This document shows, piece by piece, positions 17,101 through 25,534 of a DNA stretch of 64,000 nt (position 1 is the first letter of the stretch; each line of letters starts with the position of its first letter). The translations under genes and the position numbers were made by a program. The stretch spans positions 62,001 through 126,000 of the forward strand of contig CAVOZW010000014.1 in the NCBI GenBank assembly GCA_963701385.1, read 5' to 3'. The stretch is from B30-G6 sp963701385 (lineage in GTDB: Bacteria > Desulfobacterota > Desulfobacteria > Desulfobacterales > B30-G6). The notes under the pieces are model-generated. The model ran no database searches, was not told the DNA's origin, and saw only the letters and a program-made list of their open reading frames with translations.

Positions 17101-18716
17101 GCGGCCGGGAAACCGCCATCTACGTGGGTGCCAATGACGGCATGCTGCACGCTTTTACATCCTGGCGCTACGACACCGATAGCGGTACGTATACACAACC
17201 CTCCGGACGGGAAACCATTGGTGAAGAGCTGTGGGCCTACATCCCCCAGTCTCTGCTTCCGCATCTTAAATTTCTGGCAGATCCGGATTACACGCATGTC
17301 TATTATGTGGACTTCAAACCCAAGGTGTTTGATGCCCGCATCGGCGATCCCCTGGTACCGGGCGGGGACCCCACCTGGCGGACCATTCTTATCTGTGGTT
17401 TCAACATGGGTGGAAGACAGATTGAAGCCCAGGGTGATTTTGATGGTGACGGTGACAATACAGAGTGGCGTGAGTTCAATCCGGCTTATGTGTGCATGGA
17501 TATCACGGACCCCCTCAACCCCAAACTGTTGTGGGAAAGGTCTTACACGGATCTGGGTATGACCCGGGGCACACCGGCGGTCATCCGTATTGCCAACGGC
17601 GAGAAGGACACGGATTACGAATTTCCTTTGGGTGACTGGTATGCCGTGTTTGGCTCCGGTCCCACGGACTACGACGGAAACAGCGCCCAAAACGGGTATG
17701 TCTTTGTGGTGGACCTCAAGACCGGCGACCCCGTATTTCCGTCAGGTGCCAGTGACTGGCAATTTGATACCGGTGTTGACAACACGTATTTGAACACTCC
17801 GGCCTCTCTTGACAAGAACCTGACCAACAGTGTGGATGCTGTCTATTTAGGCGATACGAAAGGCAACCTGTTCCATGTCAGTACCCTCGAGCCCCCGACT
17901 TTTGACGCTGAAGGTGAGCCGCTGGCAAGGTATCCGAGCAAGAGCCCATCCGAATGGACCATGACCAGAATATTCGATGGCGATCGACCGATCACGGCCG
18001 CTGTTTCCCTGAGCGTGGATGCCCTGGACGATGTGTGGGTCTATTTTGGTACCGGCAGGTATCTTACCACCGCAGACCGGGCCAACGATGATCGACAATA
18101 CATGATCGGTATCCGCGATCCGTTGTTCAAGGAGAGCCCGAACTCGCTGCCCCTGCACCGGGGCGACCTGTTCGATGCAGAGCCCTACACGGTCTTTACG
18201 AACCGGAATGTCGACAGCACCGGTGGCCTGGCGCGTATCTATGACTGGTATTCACTGCTGAACGTGGTTCGCAACACCGAGGACCAGGATGCTTATCCGG
18301 ATTACTTTGACGGATGGTACCGGACCCTCGAAGACACGGATCCCTCGGAACGGGTCATCACCAAGCCGGCCATCCTGGGGGGCGGTGTTTTTCTGCCGGC
18401 CTTTACACCCAACGAGGATGTGTGCGGGTTTGGCGGGGACAGCAATTTTTACGCGGTCTATTATGAAACCGGTACGGCCTATTTCAGACCGCTGCTGCCC
18501 AACGGATTGACAGATGTTTCCGGGGAGGACTATAAGGCCGTCAATGTCAAGATGCCGCTGGGTGAAGGCATGCCGCCGCCGGCCGTGGGTATTCATGCCG
18601 GCCGGGAAGAGGGCGCCAAGGCCTTCCTGCAGATGAGCACCGGTGAAGTCGTGGAGGTGGAGATCGAAACCCCGTTCAACATCAAGAGCGGGTTGACCAC
18701 CTGGCGAACCAATTAA
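14196..18716 (+). CDS. pilY1: PilY1-type pilus tip adhesin with inserted beta-rich module
   Basis: Large exported protein of 1506 residues with a signal peptide (residues 1 to about 25). The von Willebrand A-like part begins with MIDAS motif DNSGSM (Asp53, Ser55, Ser57). The usual continuation YYGYFDPNARYDY only resumes near residue 278. The gap holds an extra segment of about 200 residues, including VPPGAVITNAYITFRA and TPDLTTIVQGIVDRGDW, that resembles surface-protein beta-sandwich domains. A calcium-loop-rich stretch lies near 737-775 (DLNGNGLLDGGEDVNGNG). The PilY1 beta-propeller runs from about residue 932 (KLGDIVNSTPV, VGANDGMLHAF) to the end. Known role: calcium-dependent adhesion and pilus extension control. 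Confidence 0.93.
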   Translation: MKKRILLISLWTIAALHFGLGTVLAVEPVLSQYQSYPVFMANSVDPNILIMLDNSGSMNEQAYSEDFGGSVSDCGTTTARLLESRDDAEENLEDNSVRTDTNNLYLGEGEEQICTRWRRGRCRQWTTEYFDTMVGLRFRNVEVPPGAVITNAYITFRAYTNDSGNASFTIRGEDVGDASRFSTTSGNITGRADTGASVTWSITNNWSTGSAYDTPDLTTIVQGIVDRGDWVSDNAMAFTITGTGGRSIRSWNYSDHSSGPVLVVEYDEVCDDTSGDRYYGYFDPNARYDYDTSFNGFVRDPGGAWDGNWLNWLCMRKIDVARKVLMGGLDRDRGDSVQVLYGEDPSGRAYVKRADGTGVSAHNGINYFGMADGYIYVDDDDYPYSGYFGRYQIKVAKDIAQEPQDFVDGNIGGILQRVGDRANWGNAWFNTGTGGGESGGFIDGPIGSAVAGLVEDLQNKSANTWTPLAESFYVATQYFKQEEVASGLDYPSDATGPLNDDYDPYYQDEEIWCAKSFVILLTDGASTMDSRIPSALRDLADGHETFLSTTDDGVVCNEGTGAGCEFPSAGTDYLKDVAHYARTTDLRPEIEGEQNITLYTVYAFGDDDNARNLLKEAARQGGFEDRNDNGWPDGLRTDVPNDRKEWDDDGDGVPDTYYEASDGYALEAQLISAINDILARAASGTAASVLATNAEGEGNLVQAYFRPSKIEGTDEVNWLGYLQALWVDPCGNLREDSNQDKRLNLNEDLNGNGLLDGGEDVNGNGVLDQPASEDKIITYYSDASTSDTLVYRYTSHYLYNHPLDCEGEGVPGDYVYETLALEDISPIWEVGKVLADRDPDTRRIFTFINKDTDPDLDEDPYGSFDSTGEVIGFDLVNADLLKPYLGVLDLGDIGAWDYLGTDRNDRPGNLIRYIRGTDVSGTRSRTINGQVWKLGDIVNSTPVTVAAPADNYHIIYEDQSYLDFLRANRGRETAIYVGANDGMLHAFTSWRYDTDSGTYTQPSGRETIGEELWAYIPQSLLPHLKFLADPDYTHVYYVDFKPKVFDARIGDPLVPGGDPTWRTILICGFNMGGRQIEAQGDFDGDGDNTEWREFNPAYVCMDITDPLNPKLLWERSYTDLGMTRGTPAVIRIANGEKDTDYEFPLGDWYAVFGSGPTDYDGNSAQNGYVFVVDLKTGDPVFPSGASDWQFDTGVDNTYLNTPASLDKNLTNSVDAVYLGDTKGNLFHVSTLEPPTFDAEGEPLARYPSKSPSEWTMTRIFDGDRPITAAVSLSVDALDDVWVYFGTGRYLTTADRANDDRQYMIGIRDPLFKESPNSLPLHRGDLFDAEPYTVFTNRNVDSTGGLARIYDWYSLLNVVRNTEDQDAYPDYFDGWYRTLEDTDPSERVITKPAILGGGVFLPAFTPNEDVCGFGGDSNFYAVYYETGTAYFRPLLPNGLTDVSGEDYKAVNVKMPLGEGMPPPAVGIHAGREEGAKAFLQMSTGEVVEVEIETPFNIKSGLTTWRTN

Positions 18717-18757
18717 GGCTGCCGGGACAATACGACGGTGTAGGTACGACGGCTTTG

Positions 18758-18811
18758 AACCGCAAAAGCGAGCGCATTCCCCGTGGCTTGCCGCGGGGTT
18801 AGCGAGCGAAT
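18758..18811 (+). repeat. Dispersed intergenic repeat sharing the right half of element 1872-2008
   Basis: AACCGCAAAAGCGAGCGCATT, then CCCCGTGG, then CCGCGGGGTTAGCGAGCG, nearly the same as the second half of the 1872-2008 element. The inner CCCCGTGG / CCGCGGGG can fold. It lies just after pilY1. Likely a non-coding REP-like unit. Confidence 0.65.
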
Positions 18812-18841
18812 CTAACTTAGACAGAATTCCTTACGGTCGAA

Positions 18842-18873
18842 GATTCCCCGCTGCTTGCGGCGGGGAGCTTCAA
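18842..18873 (+). repeat. GC-rich hairpin repeat, copy 1
   Basis: CCCCGCTGC-TT-GCGGCGGGG stem followed by AGCTTCAA. It is closely related to the perfect palindrome at 19324-19359 that flanks the other side of the next gene. It may act as a processing or attenuation hairpin between pilY1 and the downstream small genes. Confidence 0.6.
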
Positions 18874-18912
18874 ATACAAAACACGCTATTCGGACAACGA
18901 AAAGGTGACATT

Positions 18913-19320
18913 ATGAAGATATCAAAACCATGGCCCAAAAAGATGCTGGGGGTATTAATCGTGATGCTGGCCTGCCAGATGATTCTCCTGGGCAGCGGTC
19001 TCGCCCAGGAGGATACGGAACAGCGCAGACGCCCAACGGCAAGCCCGGAGGGTGTGCGCACCCAAAGCCTCAATCTTAAGATCATCGGCAAAACACCCGC
19101 TATGCTTCAGACCCGTTTCATGAACTTTCTGGTGACGGAGTCCACCGAAGTTGTGGACAGCAAGGGCAACCCCATGGAACTGGAAAAAATGCCGGTGCCT
19201 TGCACAGCCAGGATCGATTACGAACCCGGCCGGCTGAACAACCCTTTTGCATGGCGGATCGTCTACAAGGGCCCGTTGAGCGGCGCCAAGACCGCCTGGT
19301 CCGCACCGATCAAAGAGTAA
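18913..19320 (+). CDS. Small exported protein of unknown function
   Basis: 135 residues. N-terminal signal-like segment (KKMLGVLIVMLACQMILLGS, about residues 9-28) with a likely cleavage site after GLAQ. The mature part is short, with VRTQSLNLKIIGKTPAMLQT and a C-terminal half with Pro, Tyr and Trp (YEPGRLNNPFAWRIVYKGP). One Cys remains in VPCTARIDY. I do not recognise the family. AAAAGGTGA precedes the ATG. Its place between pilY1 and a PilB-type ATPase, bounded by two related hairpins, suggests it belongs with the pilus locus, but this is inference. Confidence 0.65.
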   Translation: MKISKPWPKKMLGVLIVMLACQMILLGSGLAQEDTEQRRRPTASPEGVRTQSLNLKIIGKTPAMLQTRFMNFLVTESTEVVDSKGNPMELEKMPVPCTARIDYEPGRLNNPFAWRIVYKGPLSGAKTAWSAPIKE

Positions 19321-19323
19321 TGC

Positions 19324-19359
19324 TTGAAGCTTCCCGCCGCAAGCGGCGGGAAGCTTCAA
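19324..19359 (+). repeat. GC-rich hairpin repeat, copy 2 (near-perfect palindrome)
   Basis: Arms of 17 bases, TTGAAGCTTCCCGCCGC and its exact complement, with only AA between. Shares the CCCGC(C/T)GC core with 18842-18873. Starts three bases after the stop of the small exported protein. There is no T-tract, so it looks more like a REP or attenuator hairpin than a terminator. Confidence 0.65.
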
Positions 19360-19401
19360 CGTGGCGTTGCAGAACCATCTGAAAGAGGAGGGCGTATTTT
19401 G

Positions 19402-19881
19402 ATGAATCGTCTGACAATTACCATCATGACCCTGGTCCTGATACTGCTGATGATGCCGGCATCGGCCACCGCCGAGATCTACAAATACCGGGACGCTGAC
19501 GGCGTGCTCCGTTTCACGGATAATCTGGCCGAGGTGCCTATGTCCCAGCGCCAAAAAATCGAGCAATATCAAGAGATCAAGACCACGACCGGTGAAGCTG
19601 AGCAAACAACCGCCAATGACCTTGAAAAGGAGGCTGACCTTGATCCAGCGGCAGCCGAAAGGGAGCTCACAAGCGAAAAAGAAGTTCTCGACAATGAATA
19701 CGCGCAGTTGATGGAGATGCGCAACAGCATTGAAACGGCACCCCAACCCAGCACCCCGGAACAGATTGCCGCGCACGAAGAAAAGATCCAGGATTACCAG
19801 ATCCAATTGAAAATCTACGAAGTCAAACAGAAGGCTTTTCGTGAAAAGGTGCAAGCCTATCAGGAAGCAGCCAGGCAATAG
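19402..19881 (+). CDS. Exported DUF4124-domain protein with coiled coil
   Basis: 159 residues starting at ATG 19402 (GAGGAGGG upstream). Signal peptide MNRLTITIMTLVLILLMMPA, then a DUF4124-like segment EIYKYRDADGVLRFTDNLAE (about residues 25-44) common in envelope proteins, and then a long charged helical region with heptad-like Glu and Lys. DUF4124 has no settled function. It lies directly upstream of the PilB-like ATPase gene, so a role with pili or envelope assembly is possible. Confidence 0.75.
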   Translation: MNRLTITIMTLVLILLMMPASATAEIYKYRDADGVLRFTDNLAEVPMSQRQKIEQYQEIKTTTGEAEQTTANDLEKEADLDPAAAERELTSEKEVLDNEYAQLMEMRNSIETAPQPSTPEQIAAHEEKIQDYQIQLKIYEVKQKAFREKVQAYQEAARQ

Positions 19882-19920
19882 TCGTTCTTAATGTCTCATT
19901 AACAGGATAACACTAGGCCT

Positions 19921-21744
19921 ATGCCCTTCGATGCCGCCCATCCCCTCTCGGATGAAACTATCTGCCAGGTGCTTGTCAAGCAACAGCTGATGTCTTCAGC
20001 CAAGGCAGCCGAGCTCCTCAGAAGAAAAACCGACCTGAAAAAGAAACTCGTTGAGCAACGGAGGAAAAACTGCGACCCAGGCCTGCCGTCGTCACGCATC
20101 GAAACGCCTGTGACCATGATCGACGTGATCGACGCACTCCATTTAAAGCAGGAAACCCGCTCAGCGTTTGATCTTGACGAAGAGGCCATATACCTCGCCA
20201 TGGCTGAAGAATGGCAGATACCATTCAAAAAAGTGGACCCTGTAAAACTGGATCTCAATGTTGTCACCACCACGATTCCCAGGAATTTTGCCATAAAGCA
20301 TCTGGTGCTTCCCATCGCCATCACTGAGGGATGCTTGACCGTGGCCACCGCCAACCCTTTCAATACCGAAGTCCTGGAGGACATTGCCAGAGCCAGCAAA
20401 CTGGACGTCCATGCGGTGGTCAGCACCAGGAGCGACATCCTGAAGCTCATCCATGAATTTTTTGGTTTTAAACGCTCCATCGCGGCTGCCGAAAACCAGT
20501 TCAATGCACCGATTGTGGATTTGGGGAACCTGGAACAGTATGTGCAGCTCACGTCGATGGATGAACTGCCCTCCAATGATTCGCATATCGTCAATGCTGT
20601 GAGCCATCTGTTTACCTATGCATTTGATCAGCGTGCCAGCGATATTCATATCGAACCGAAACGGAATACCAGTATCGTCAGGATGCGCATCGATGGTGTC
20701 CTGCACACGGTCCACAAGATACCCAAGAAAGTGCACCCTGCGATTGTCAGCCGGATCAAGAATCTGTCGCGGATCGATATGGCAGAAAAGCGGCGGCCCC
20801 AGGATGGCAGGATCAAAACCGAAAAGGAGGGCGTCGAGGTCGAAATTCGTGTATCCATGATCCCCACGACGTTCGGAGAAAAGGTGGTCATGCGGATCAT
20901 GGACCCGGACATTCTGTTCCAGGACCTCGACGAACTGGGGTTTAGCCCCACGGACCTGATCCGCTACAACCAGTTTGTCAGCATGCCCAACGGTATCGTG
21001 CTGGTGTGCGGGCCCACCGGGAGCGGCAAGTCCACGACCCTGTACTCCACCCTGCGAAGCATTTATTCCCCTGAAATTAACATCACCACCATCGAAGATC
21101 CCATCGAAATGGTTCACGAGGACTTCAATCAGATAGCCGTCAACCCGGTGGTGGGCGTCACCTTTGGGTCGATCCTGAGGAATATTCTGCGGCAGGACCC
21201 GGATGTCATCATGGTGGGGGAAATGCGTGACCTGGAGACCGCGGAGAATGCGATTCAGGCGGCATTGACCGGGCATCTGGTTCTTTCGACCCTGCACACC
21301 AACGATGCGCCTGCGTCGATTACCCGGCTGATCGATCTCGGGATTCCGCCCTTCCTGATCCAGGCAACCCTGAGGGGTATTGTTTCCCAGCGCCTGGTGC
21401 GCAAGATTTGTGAACGCTGTAAAGAAGCGGTTCAGATCGATACGGCCGAATTGAAACAGATGGGGCTGCAGCGCGGGAAAACCGAAACGATCACGGTCTA
21501 CCGCGGCAAGGGGTGTCAGCACTGCCGGGGAACCGGATACAAAGGCCGCACAGGCATTCATGAGGTCTTGCCCTATACTGAATCCATCAGCAAGCTGACC
21601 ACGGCAACGACGAATCTGAGCGCGATCCGGGAGAAAGCCCTTGAGGAGGGGATGGTGAGCCTGCGAGAAAATGCCGTCGATAAGTTCCTGGCGGGGATTA
21701 CCACATATCAGGAGGTGATGCGGGTTACTTGGGAGCACCAATAA
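19921..21744 (+). CDS. pilB: Type IV pilus/type II secretion assembly ATPase (PilB/GspE)
   Basis: 607-residue hexameric ATPase that drives pilin polymerisation from the cytoplasm. An N-terminal GSPII_E-type domain precedes the ATPase core. Walker A is CGPTGSGKST (Lys370); the Asp and His boxes are EDPIEM and TLHTNDAPASI; Walker B is VIMVGEMRDLETA. The zinc tetracysteine site is Cys497-x2-Cys500 and Cys532-x2-Cys535. PilB and GspE cannot be separated by these motifs alone; the pilin/PilY1 neighbourhood favours PilB. No PilC/PilT/PilM-Q are in the window. Confidence 0.88.
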   Translation: MPFDAAHPLSDETICQVLVKQQLMSSAKAAELLRRKTDLKKKLVEQRRKNCDPGLPSSRIETPVTMIDVIDALHLKQETRSAFDLDEEAIYLAMAEEWQIPFKKVDPVKLDLNVVTTTIPRNFAIKHLVLPIAITEGCLTVATANPFNTEVLEDIARASKLDVHAVVSTRSDILKLIHEFFGFKRSIAAAENQFNAPIVDLGNLEQYVQLTSMDELPSNDSHIVNAVSHLFTYAFDQRASDIHIEPKRNTSIVRMRIDGVLHTVHKIPKKVHPAIVSRIKNLSRIDMAEKRRPQDGRIKTEKEGVEVEIRVSMIPTTFGEKVVMRIMDPDILFQDLDELGFSPTDLIRYNQFVSMPNGIVLVCGPTGSGKSTTLYSTLRSIYSPEINITTIEDPIEMVHEDFNQIAVNPVVGVTFGSILRNILRQDPDVIMVGEMRDLETAENAIQAALTGHLVLSTLHTNDAPASITRLIDLGIPPFLIQATLRGIVSQRLVRKICERCKEAVQIDTAELKQMGLQRGKTETITVYRGKGCQHCRGTGYKGRTGIHEVLPYTESISKLTTATTNLSAIREKALEEGMVSLRENAVDKFLAGITTYQEVMRVTWEHQ

Positions 21745-21761
21745 ATTCGTTTCACGAATGA

Positions 21762-21798
21762 AAAAAGCGCCCACCCCCATCAGGGGTGGGCGCTTTTT
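21762..21798 (+). terminator. Bidirectional rho-independent terminator
   Basis: AAAAAGCGCCCACCCC / GGGGTGGGCGCTTTTT, a perfect 16-bp stem with a five-base loop and A/T tails on both sides. It lies between the convergent pilB and LysM genes and can serve both. Confidence 0.92.
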
Positions 21799-21837
21799 GT
21801 TATCGACAGGCCTGAAGAAAAACGATCTGGCCTTTGT

Positions 21838-22929
21838 TTACTCGGCCGGCGGTGTCCGGATCAGAGCGCCCGGATGCGCGGACATGTCGGTCTGGGTGAT
21901 CAGCACGGTGGCGGTTTCCTGCTCGGTGTGCAGAACGATGAGCCGGCCGTAGTCGACTGGCGTGAGGATTACCGATTTTTTCCCATTGACCTTCAAGTCT
22001 TCTTTTTCCTGGTAAAAAATGTTGTAAACCTGGCCTTGCTTGACATTGTCGACCTTGCCCTTGTCGATGAAAGCCAATGTCAGGTCACCGATAATGGTGG
22101 CATGCTCCTCCGATATGATGAGTTTTCCGATTAAATTGGGCACGCTTTCTGTAATCGGTATTTTGTACGATCGTCGCTCGTACGGCAGAATAAAATCATC
22201 GATGGCGATGGAACGGAAGGATTTGACAACTTTTGCGATGACAAAATCCGTTTCCAATCGGGTGACTTCCACCACACCCAGGATGTAGTACTGACCTCCC
22301 AACTGCCGGTTTCGCTTGCGGTCGTTCGTGGGGTCCATTTTGCGGTAGATCGTATATCTGCCGCCCTGCATAATGGGAAGATTGTCTTTGTCTGCGTAGT
22401 TGATATAGACCGTGTCTCCCTCATGGACCAGTACCTTGTCATCCTTGACCTTGAAAATGAATCCCATAGGGCTGACGGTTTCTTTACGGATGAACCCGAC
22501 GGAATCGATGGGCGGGTATGCATAATAGACAATCTCTTTTTCAGGCACGGGCGGGGTTTCCGCTTCCTGAACCAGCGCTGTTTCCACGCTACTTTCCTGG
22601 GCAGTATTAACAGGCTCCGGAATCTGCAGGGAGAAGGTATCCAGACCCTGCTTTTGAAAAAGCCGAATCCGTTCACCGGGATAGATCCAGTGGGGATTGG
22701 GGATCTGCTCGTTTTCGTGCCACAATTCAGGCCAATACCACGGTGAATCAAAGAATTTGTCCGACAAGTCCCAGAGGGTATCCCCGCGCTGAATTGTGTA
22801 ATAAAACCCAGCTTCGTGTTCTACAGTTTCTTCGACGGTACCGGCTGTCACACAGGGCGTAAAGGCAAGGGATATCACAGCGGATACGGTCAGGCACTTG
22901 AATGTCTGCATAAGGCGTTTGCCGGTCAT
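21838..22929 (-). CDS. Exported LysM-domain protein
   Basis: 363-residue secreted protein. The ATG at 22929 is preceded by GGAG; a GTG just before it is the alternative. Signal peptide about residues 1-29. One LysM peptidoglycan-binding motif (YTIQRGDTLWDLSDKFF plus a W-rich PWYWPELWHEN insert, ending IYPGERIRL, about residues 42-92). A long C-terminal part of about 260 residues contains repeated beta-rich segments such as VHEGDTVYINYADKD. The PWYWPELW variant is seen in LysM proteins of delta- and gammaproteobacteria. Likely cell-wall associated; exact role unknown. Confidence 0.85.
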   Translation of the reverse strand: MTGKRLMQTFKCLTVSAVISLAFTPCVTAGTVEETVEHEAGFYYTIQRGDTLWDLSDKFFDSPWYWPELWHENEQIPNPHWIYPGERIRLFQKQGLDTFSLQIPEPVNTAQESSVETALVQEAETPPVPEKEIVYYAYPPIDSVGFIRKETVSPMGFIFKVKDDKVLVHEGDTVYINYADKDNLPIMQGGRYTIYRKMDPTNDRKRNRQLGGQYYILGVVEVTRLETDFVIAKVVKSFRSIAIDDFILPYERRSYKIPITESVPNLIGKLIISEEHATIIGDLTLAFIDKGKVDNVKQGQVYNIFYQEKEDLKVNGKKSVILTPVDYGRLIVLHTEQETATVLITQTDMSAHPGALIRTPPAE

Positions 22930-23021
22930 CACACGTCTCCATTTATGTTATGGGTTGGCATTTGCAGTCGACAGTCCATATAAATACCCCATTTTTAGGG
23001 TGTTTTGTCAAGCATTTCAAT

Positions 23022-23059
23022 AAAAAAGCCCTTATGCAAACACGCATAAGGGCTTTTTT
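23022..23059 (-). terminator. Terminator of groESL
   Basis: AAAAAAGCCCTTATGC / GCATAAGGGCTTTTTT, 16-bp perfect stem with a six-base loop, and a T-tract in the minus direction. It sits 33 bases after the groEL stop. Confidence 0.92.
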
Positions 23060-23091
23060 GTATTGTGGGTGACAAACGGGCAAATCAGGGC

Positions 23092-24750
23092 TTACATCAT
23101 ACCGCCCATACCGCCCATACCGCCCATGCCGCCCATGCCACCGCCGCCACCGCCCGGCATTGCGGGTTCTTTGGTGTCCGGCTTTTCGGCGATCATGGCT
23201 TCGGTCATGAGCATCAGCCCGGCAACACTGGCTGCATTCTGCAGGGCAAACCGACAGACCTTGGTGGGATCGATAACGCCCGCCGCAATCAGGTCCTCGT
23301 ATTTGTCGGTCTCAGCATTGTACCCGAAAGAACCTTCCAAGTTCTTGACCTTGTCGATAACCACCGAGCCTTCAAAACCGGCGTTGTTGGCAATCTGTCG
23401 GAGCGGCTCTTCAATGGCCCGCATCACAACCTTTACGCCCAGTTTCTGGTCGGCTTTGATCTTGATTTTACCCAGCGCCTCGAGGCAACGGACCAGTGCG
23501 ACACCGCCACCAGGAACGATACCCTCTTCAACCGCGGCGCGGGTTGCGTTCAAGGCATCCTCAACGCGGGCCTTCTTTTCTTTCATCTCCGTTTCGGTGG
23601 CTGCACCGACATTGATGACAGCAACACCGCCGATCAGTTTGGCAAGACGCTCCTGAAGCTTCTCACGATCGTAGTCGGAAGAGGTCTCATCGATCTGGGC
23701 ACGGATCTGCTTGACGCGACCTTCCAGAGCTGCACGGGAGCCGGCGCCGTCGACAATGGTGGTGTTGTCTTTGTCGATGCTGATGCGTTTGGCCTTGCCT
23801 AGATCCTTGACGGTCAAATTTTCAAGCTTGATGCCAAGATCCTCGGATACGACCTGGCCGCCGGTGAGGATGGCGATGTCTTCCAGCATGGCTTTACGTC
23901 TGTCGCCGAATCCAGGTGCCTTGACAGCGGCAACCTGAAGGGTTCCGCGCAGCTTGTTGACAACCAGGGTTGCCAGCGCTTCGCCGTCCACATCTTCAGC
24001 AATGATCATGAGGGGTTTGCCCATCTTGGCGACCTGCTCGAGCACCGGTAGAAGGTCTTTCATGTTGCTGATCTTTTTTTCGTTGATCAGGAGGAAAGGA
24101 TCTTCCAGGGAAGCAACCATCTTTTCAGGGTCGGTGACAAAATAGGGTGAAAGGTAGCCGCGGTCAAACTGCATGCCTTCCACGACTTCCAGGGTGGTCT
24201 CCATGCTTTTGGCTTCTTCAACCGTAATGACGCCTTCTTTACCGACCTTGTTCATGGCTTCGGCAATGATGTTTCCGATGGTTTCATCGTTGTTGGCGGA
24301 AATGGTGCCGACCTGTGCGATTTCGCGCTGGTCCTTGGTGGGTTTGCTCATCTTGTGAAGTTCAGCGACGGCAACCTCCACGGCTTTGTCGATGCCGCGC
24401 TTGATGGCCATGGGGTTATTGCCGGCCGCTACCAGTTTTTGACCTTCTTCGTAAATGGCTCGGGCCAATACAGTGGCGGTGGTGGTCCCGTCACCGGCCA
24501 TGTCGCTGGTTTTGCTGGCGACTTCTTTGACCATCTGTGCGCCCATGTTTTCGAATTTGTCTTCCAGTTCAATCTCTTTGGCAACGGTTACGCCGTCTTT
24601 GGTAACGGTGGGCGATCCCCAGGATTTGTCCAAGACGACGTTCCGGCCCTTGGGGCCAAGCGTTACAACAACTGCATCCGCCAACGTTCTAACACCGTTG
24701 AGCATTGCTTCGCGGGCTTTCATGTCATACTTAATTACTTTTCCAGCCAT
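23092..24750 (-). CDS. groEL: 60 kDa chaperonin GroEL
   Basis: Tetradecameric ATP-driven folding chamber, partner of GroES. 552 residues, starting KVIKYDMKAREAMLNGVR. The ATP site VVVTLGPKGRNVVLD and the AGDGTTTATVLA motif are present, and the C terminus is the usual Gly-Gly-Met repeat tail. GGAGGA ribosome site before the ATG. Second gene of groES-groEL. Confidence 0.99.
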   Translation of the reverse strand: MAGKVIKYDMKAREAMLNGVRTLADAVVVTLGPKGRNVVLDKSWGSPTVTKDGVTVAKEIELEDKFENMGAQMVKEVASKTSDMAGDGTTTATVLARAIYEEGQKLVAAGNNPMAIKRGIDKAVEVAVAELHKMSKPTKDQREIAQVGTISANNDETIGNIIAEAMNKVGKEGVITVEEAKSMETTLEVVEGMQFDRGYLSPYFVTDPEKMVASLEDPFLLINEKKISNMKDLLPVLEQVAKMGKPLMIIAEDVDGEALATLVVNKLRGTLQVAAVKAPGFGDRRKAMLEDIAILTGGQVVSEDLGIKLENLTVKDLGKAKRISIDKDNTTIVDGAGSRAALEGRVKQIRAQIDETSSDYDREKLQERLAKLIGGVAVINVGAATETEMKEKKARVEDALNATRAAVEEGIVPGGGVALVRCLEALGKIKIKADQKLGVKVVMRAIEEPLRQIANNAGFEGSVVIDKVKNLEGSFGYNAETDKYEDLIAAGVIDPTKVCRFALQNAASVAGLMLMTEAMIAEKPDTKEPAMPGGGGGGMGGMGGMGGMGGMM

Positions 24751-24782
24751 CGTTAATATCCTCCGTGTATCAGTAATTTATG

Positions 24783-25070
24783 TTATTCAATTATGCCAAG
24801 AACATCGTCTTCACGCATGATCAGATATTCGTCGCCTTCGATCTTAACCTCGGTGCCTGAATACTTGCCAAAAAGAATACGGTCACCCTTTTTGATCTCA
24901 AGGGGAATCCGTTTTCCATCGTCACCGACTTTTCCATTTCCAACGGCAGTGACTTTGCCCTCTGCCGGTTTTTCTTTTGCGGTATCCGGAATAATGATGC
25001 CGCCCTTGGTGGTGGTTTCCTCTTCAACTCGTTTTACCAAAATTCGATCCTGTAATGGTCTCAGTTTCAT
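24783..25070 (-). CDS. groES: 10 kDa chaperonin GroES
   Basis: Co-chaperonin lid of GroEL. 95 residues: MKLRPLQDRILVKR at the N terminus, the mobile loop EEETTTKGGIIIPDTAKEKP and C-terminal DEYLIMREDDVLGIIE. AAAGGAG lies seven or so bases before the ATG. No CIRCE inverted repeat is visible upstream; see the possible heat-shock promoter. Confidence 0.99.
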   Translation of the reverse strand: MKLRPLQDRILVKRVEEETTTKGGIIIPDTAKEKPAEGKVTAVGNGKVGDDGKRIPLEIKKGDRILFGKYSGTEVKIEGDEYLIMREDDVLGIIE

Positions 25071-25140
25071 GCTTCCTTCTCTCCTTTTCTAAACGTTCGT
25101 TGGTAAGTGAAATCTACTGGTTGAAACAACTGCCTAAAAT

Positions 25141-25166
25141 GAATGGGTGCAAATTTGATTCTCAAA
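25141..25166 (-). promoter_or_regulatory. Possible sigma-32-like promoter of groESL
   Basis: On the minus strand TTTGAGA-N11-ACCCATTC resembles the heat-shock promoter CTTGAAA-N11-16-CCCCATNT, with mismatches in both boxes. It lies about 70 bases before the groES start and would leave a leader of about 60 bases. This is a visual match only. Confidence 0.35.
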
Positions 25167-25201
25167 GGTAAGCACACATTTATGTTTGTAAAGAGCTGTT
25201 T

Positions 25202-25534
25202 TCAATGTTTTTCAGTCTTGGCGGTCGCTTTGCTTTCAGCGATTTTTTTTTCAGATGCACCCGGGGTTTTTTTCTCCGGGGCGGCCGCCTTTTCAGATGT
25301 TGCAGAATCAGGAGCGGCATTTTTTTTGTCCGCAGACACAGCGGCATCTTTGGGCTTATTGGCGTAATCGGTCACGTACCAGCCCGTGCCTTTAAGGTGG
25401 AAGCTACTCTGCGAAACCAGTTTATGGAGTTTTCCGGAACAGTGTTTGCATTTGGTCAGCGGTTTGTCTGAAAATTTTTGAAGGGCCTCTTCAACCGTGC
25501 CGCATTTGTTACATTGGTACTCATAAATGGGCAT
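25202..25534 (-). CDS. FmdB-family zinc ribbon protein
   Basis: 110 residues. The N-terminal zinc ribbon MPIYEYQCNKCG (Cys8, Cys11) with KCKHCSGKLHKL (Cys29, Cys32) is typical of the FmdB putative regulatory family, whose function is unproven. The tail (about residues 60-110) is low complexity, rich in Ala, Lys, Ser and Pro. GGAG ribosome site before the ATG. It sits upstream of groES on the same strand but has its own gap of about 130 bases. Confidence 0.87.
   Translation of the reverse strand: MPIYEYQCNKCGTVEEALQKFSDKPLTKCKHCSGKLHKLVSQSSFHLKGTGWYVTDYANKPKDAAVSADKKNAAPDSATSEKAAAPEKKTPGASEKKIAESKATAKTEKH

Noticed and set aside
20161..21780. 539-codon open frame on the minus strand opposite pilB
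   Set aside because: It mirrors the pilB gene, has no ribosome site or domain motifs, and pilB itself shows all catalytic motifs. Long antisense frames are common in codon-biased DNA.
25071..25200. CIRCE operator (TTAGCACTC-N9-GAGTGCTAA) upstream of groES
   Set aside because: Looked for and not present; only a sigma-32-like sequence was seen.
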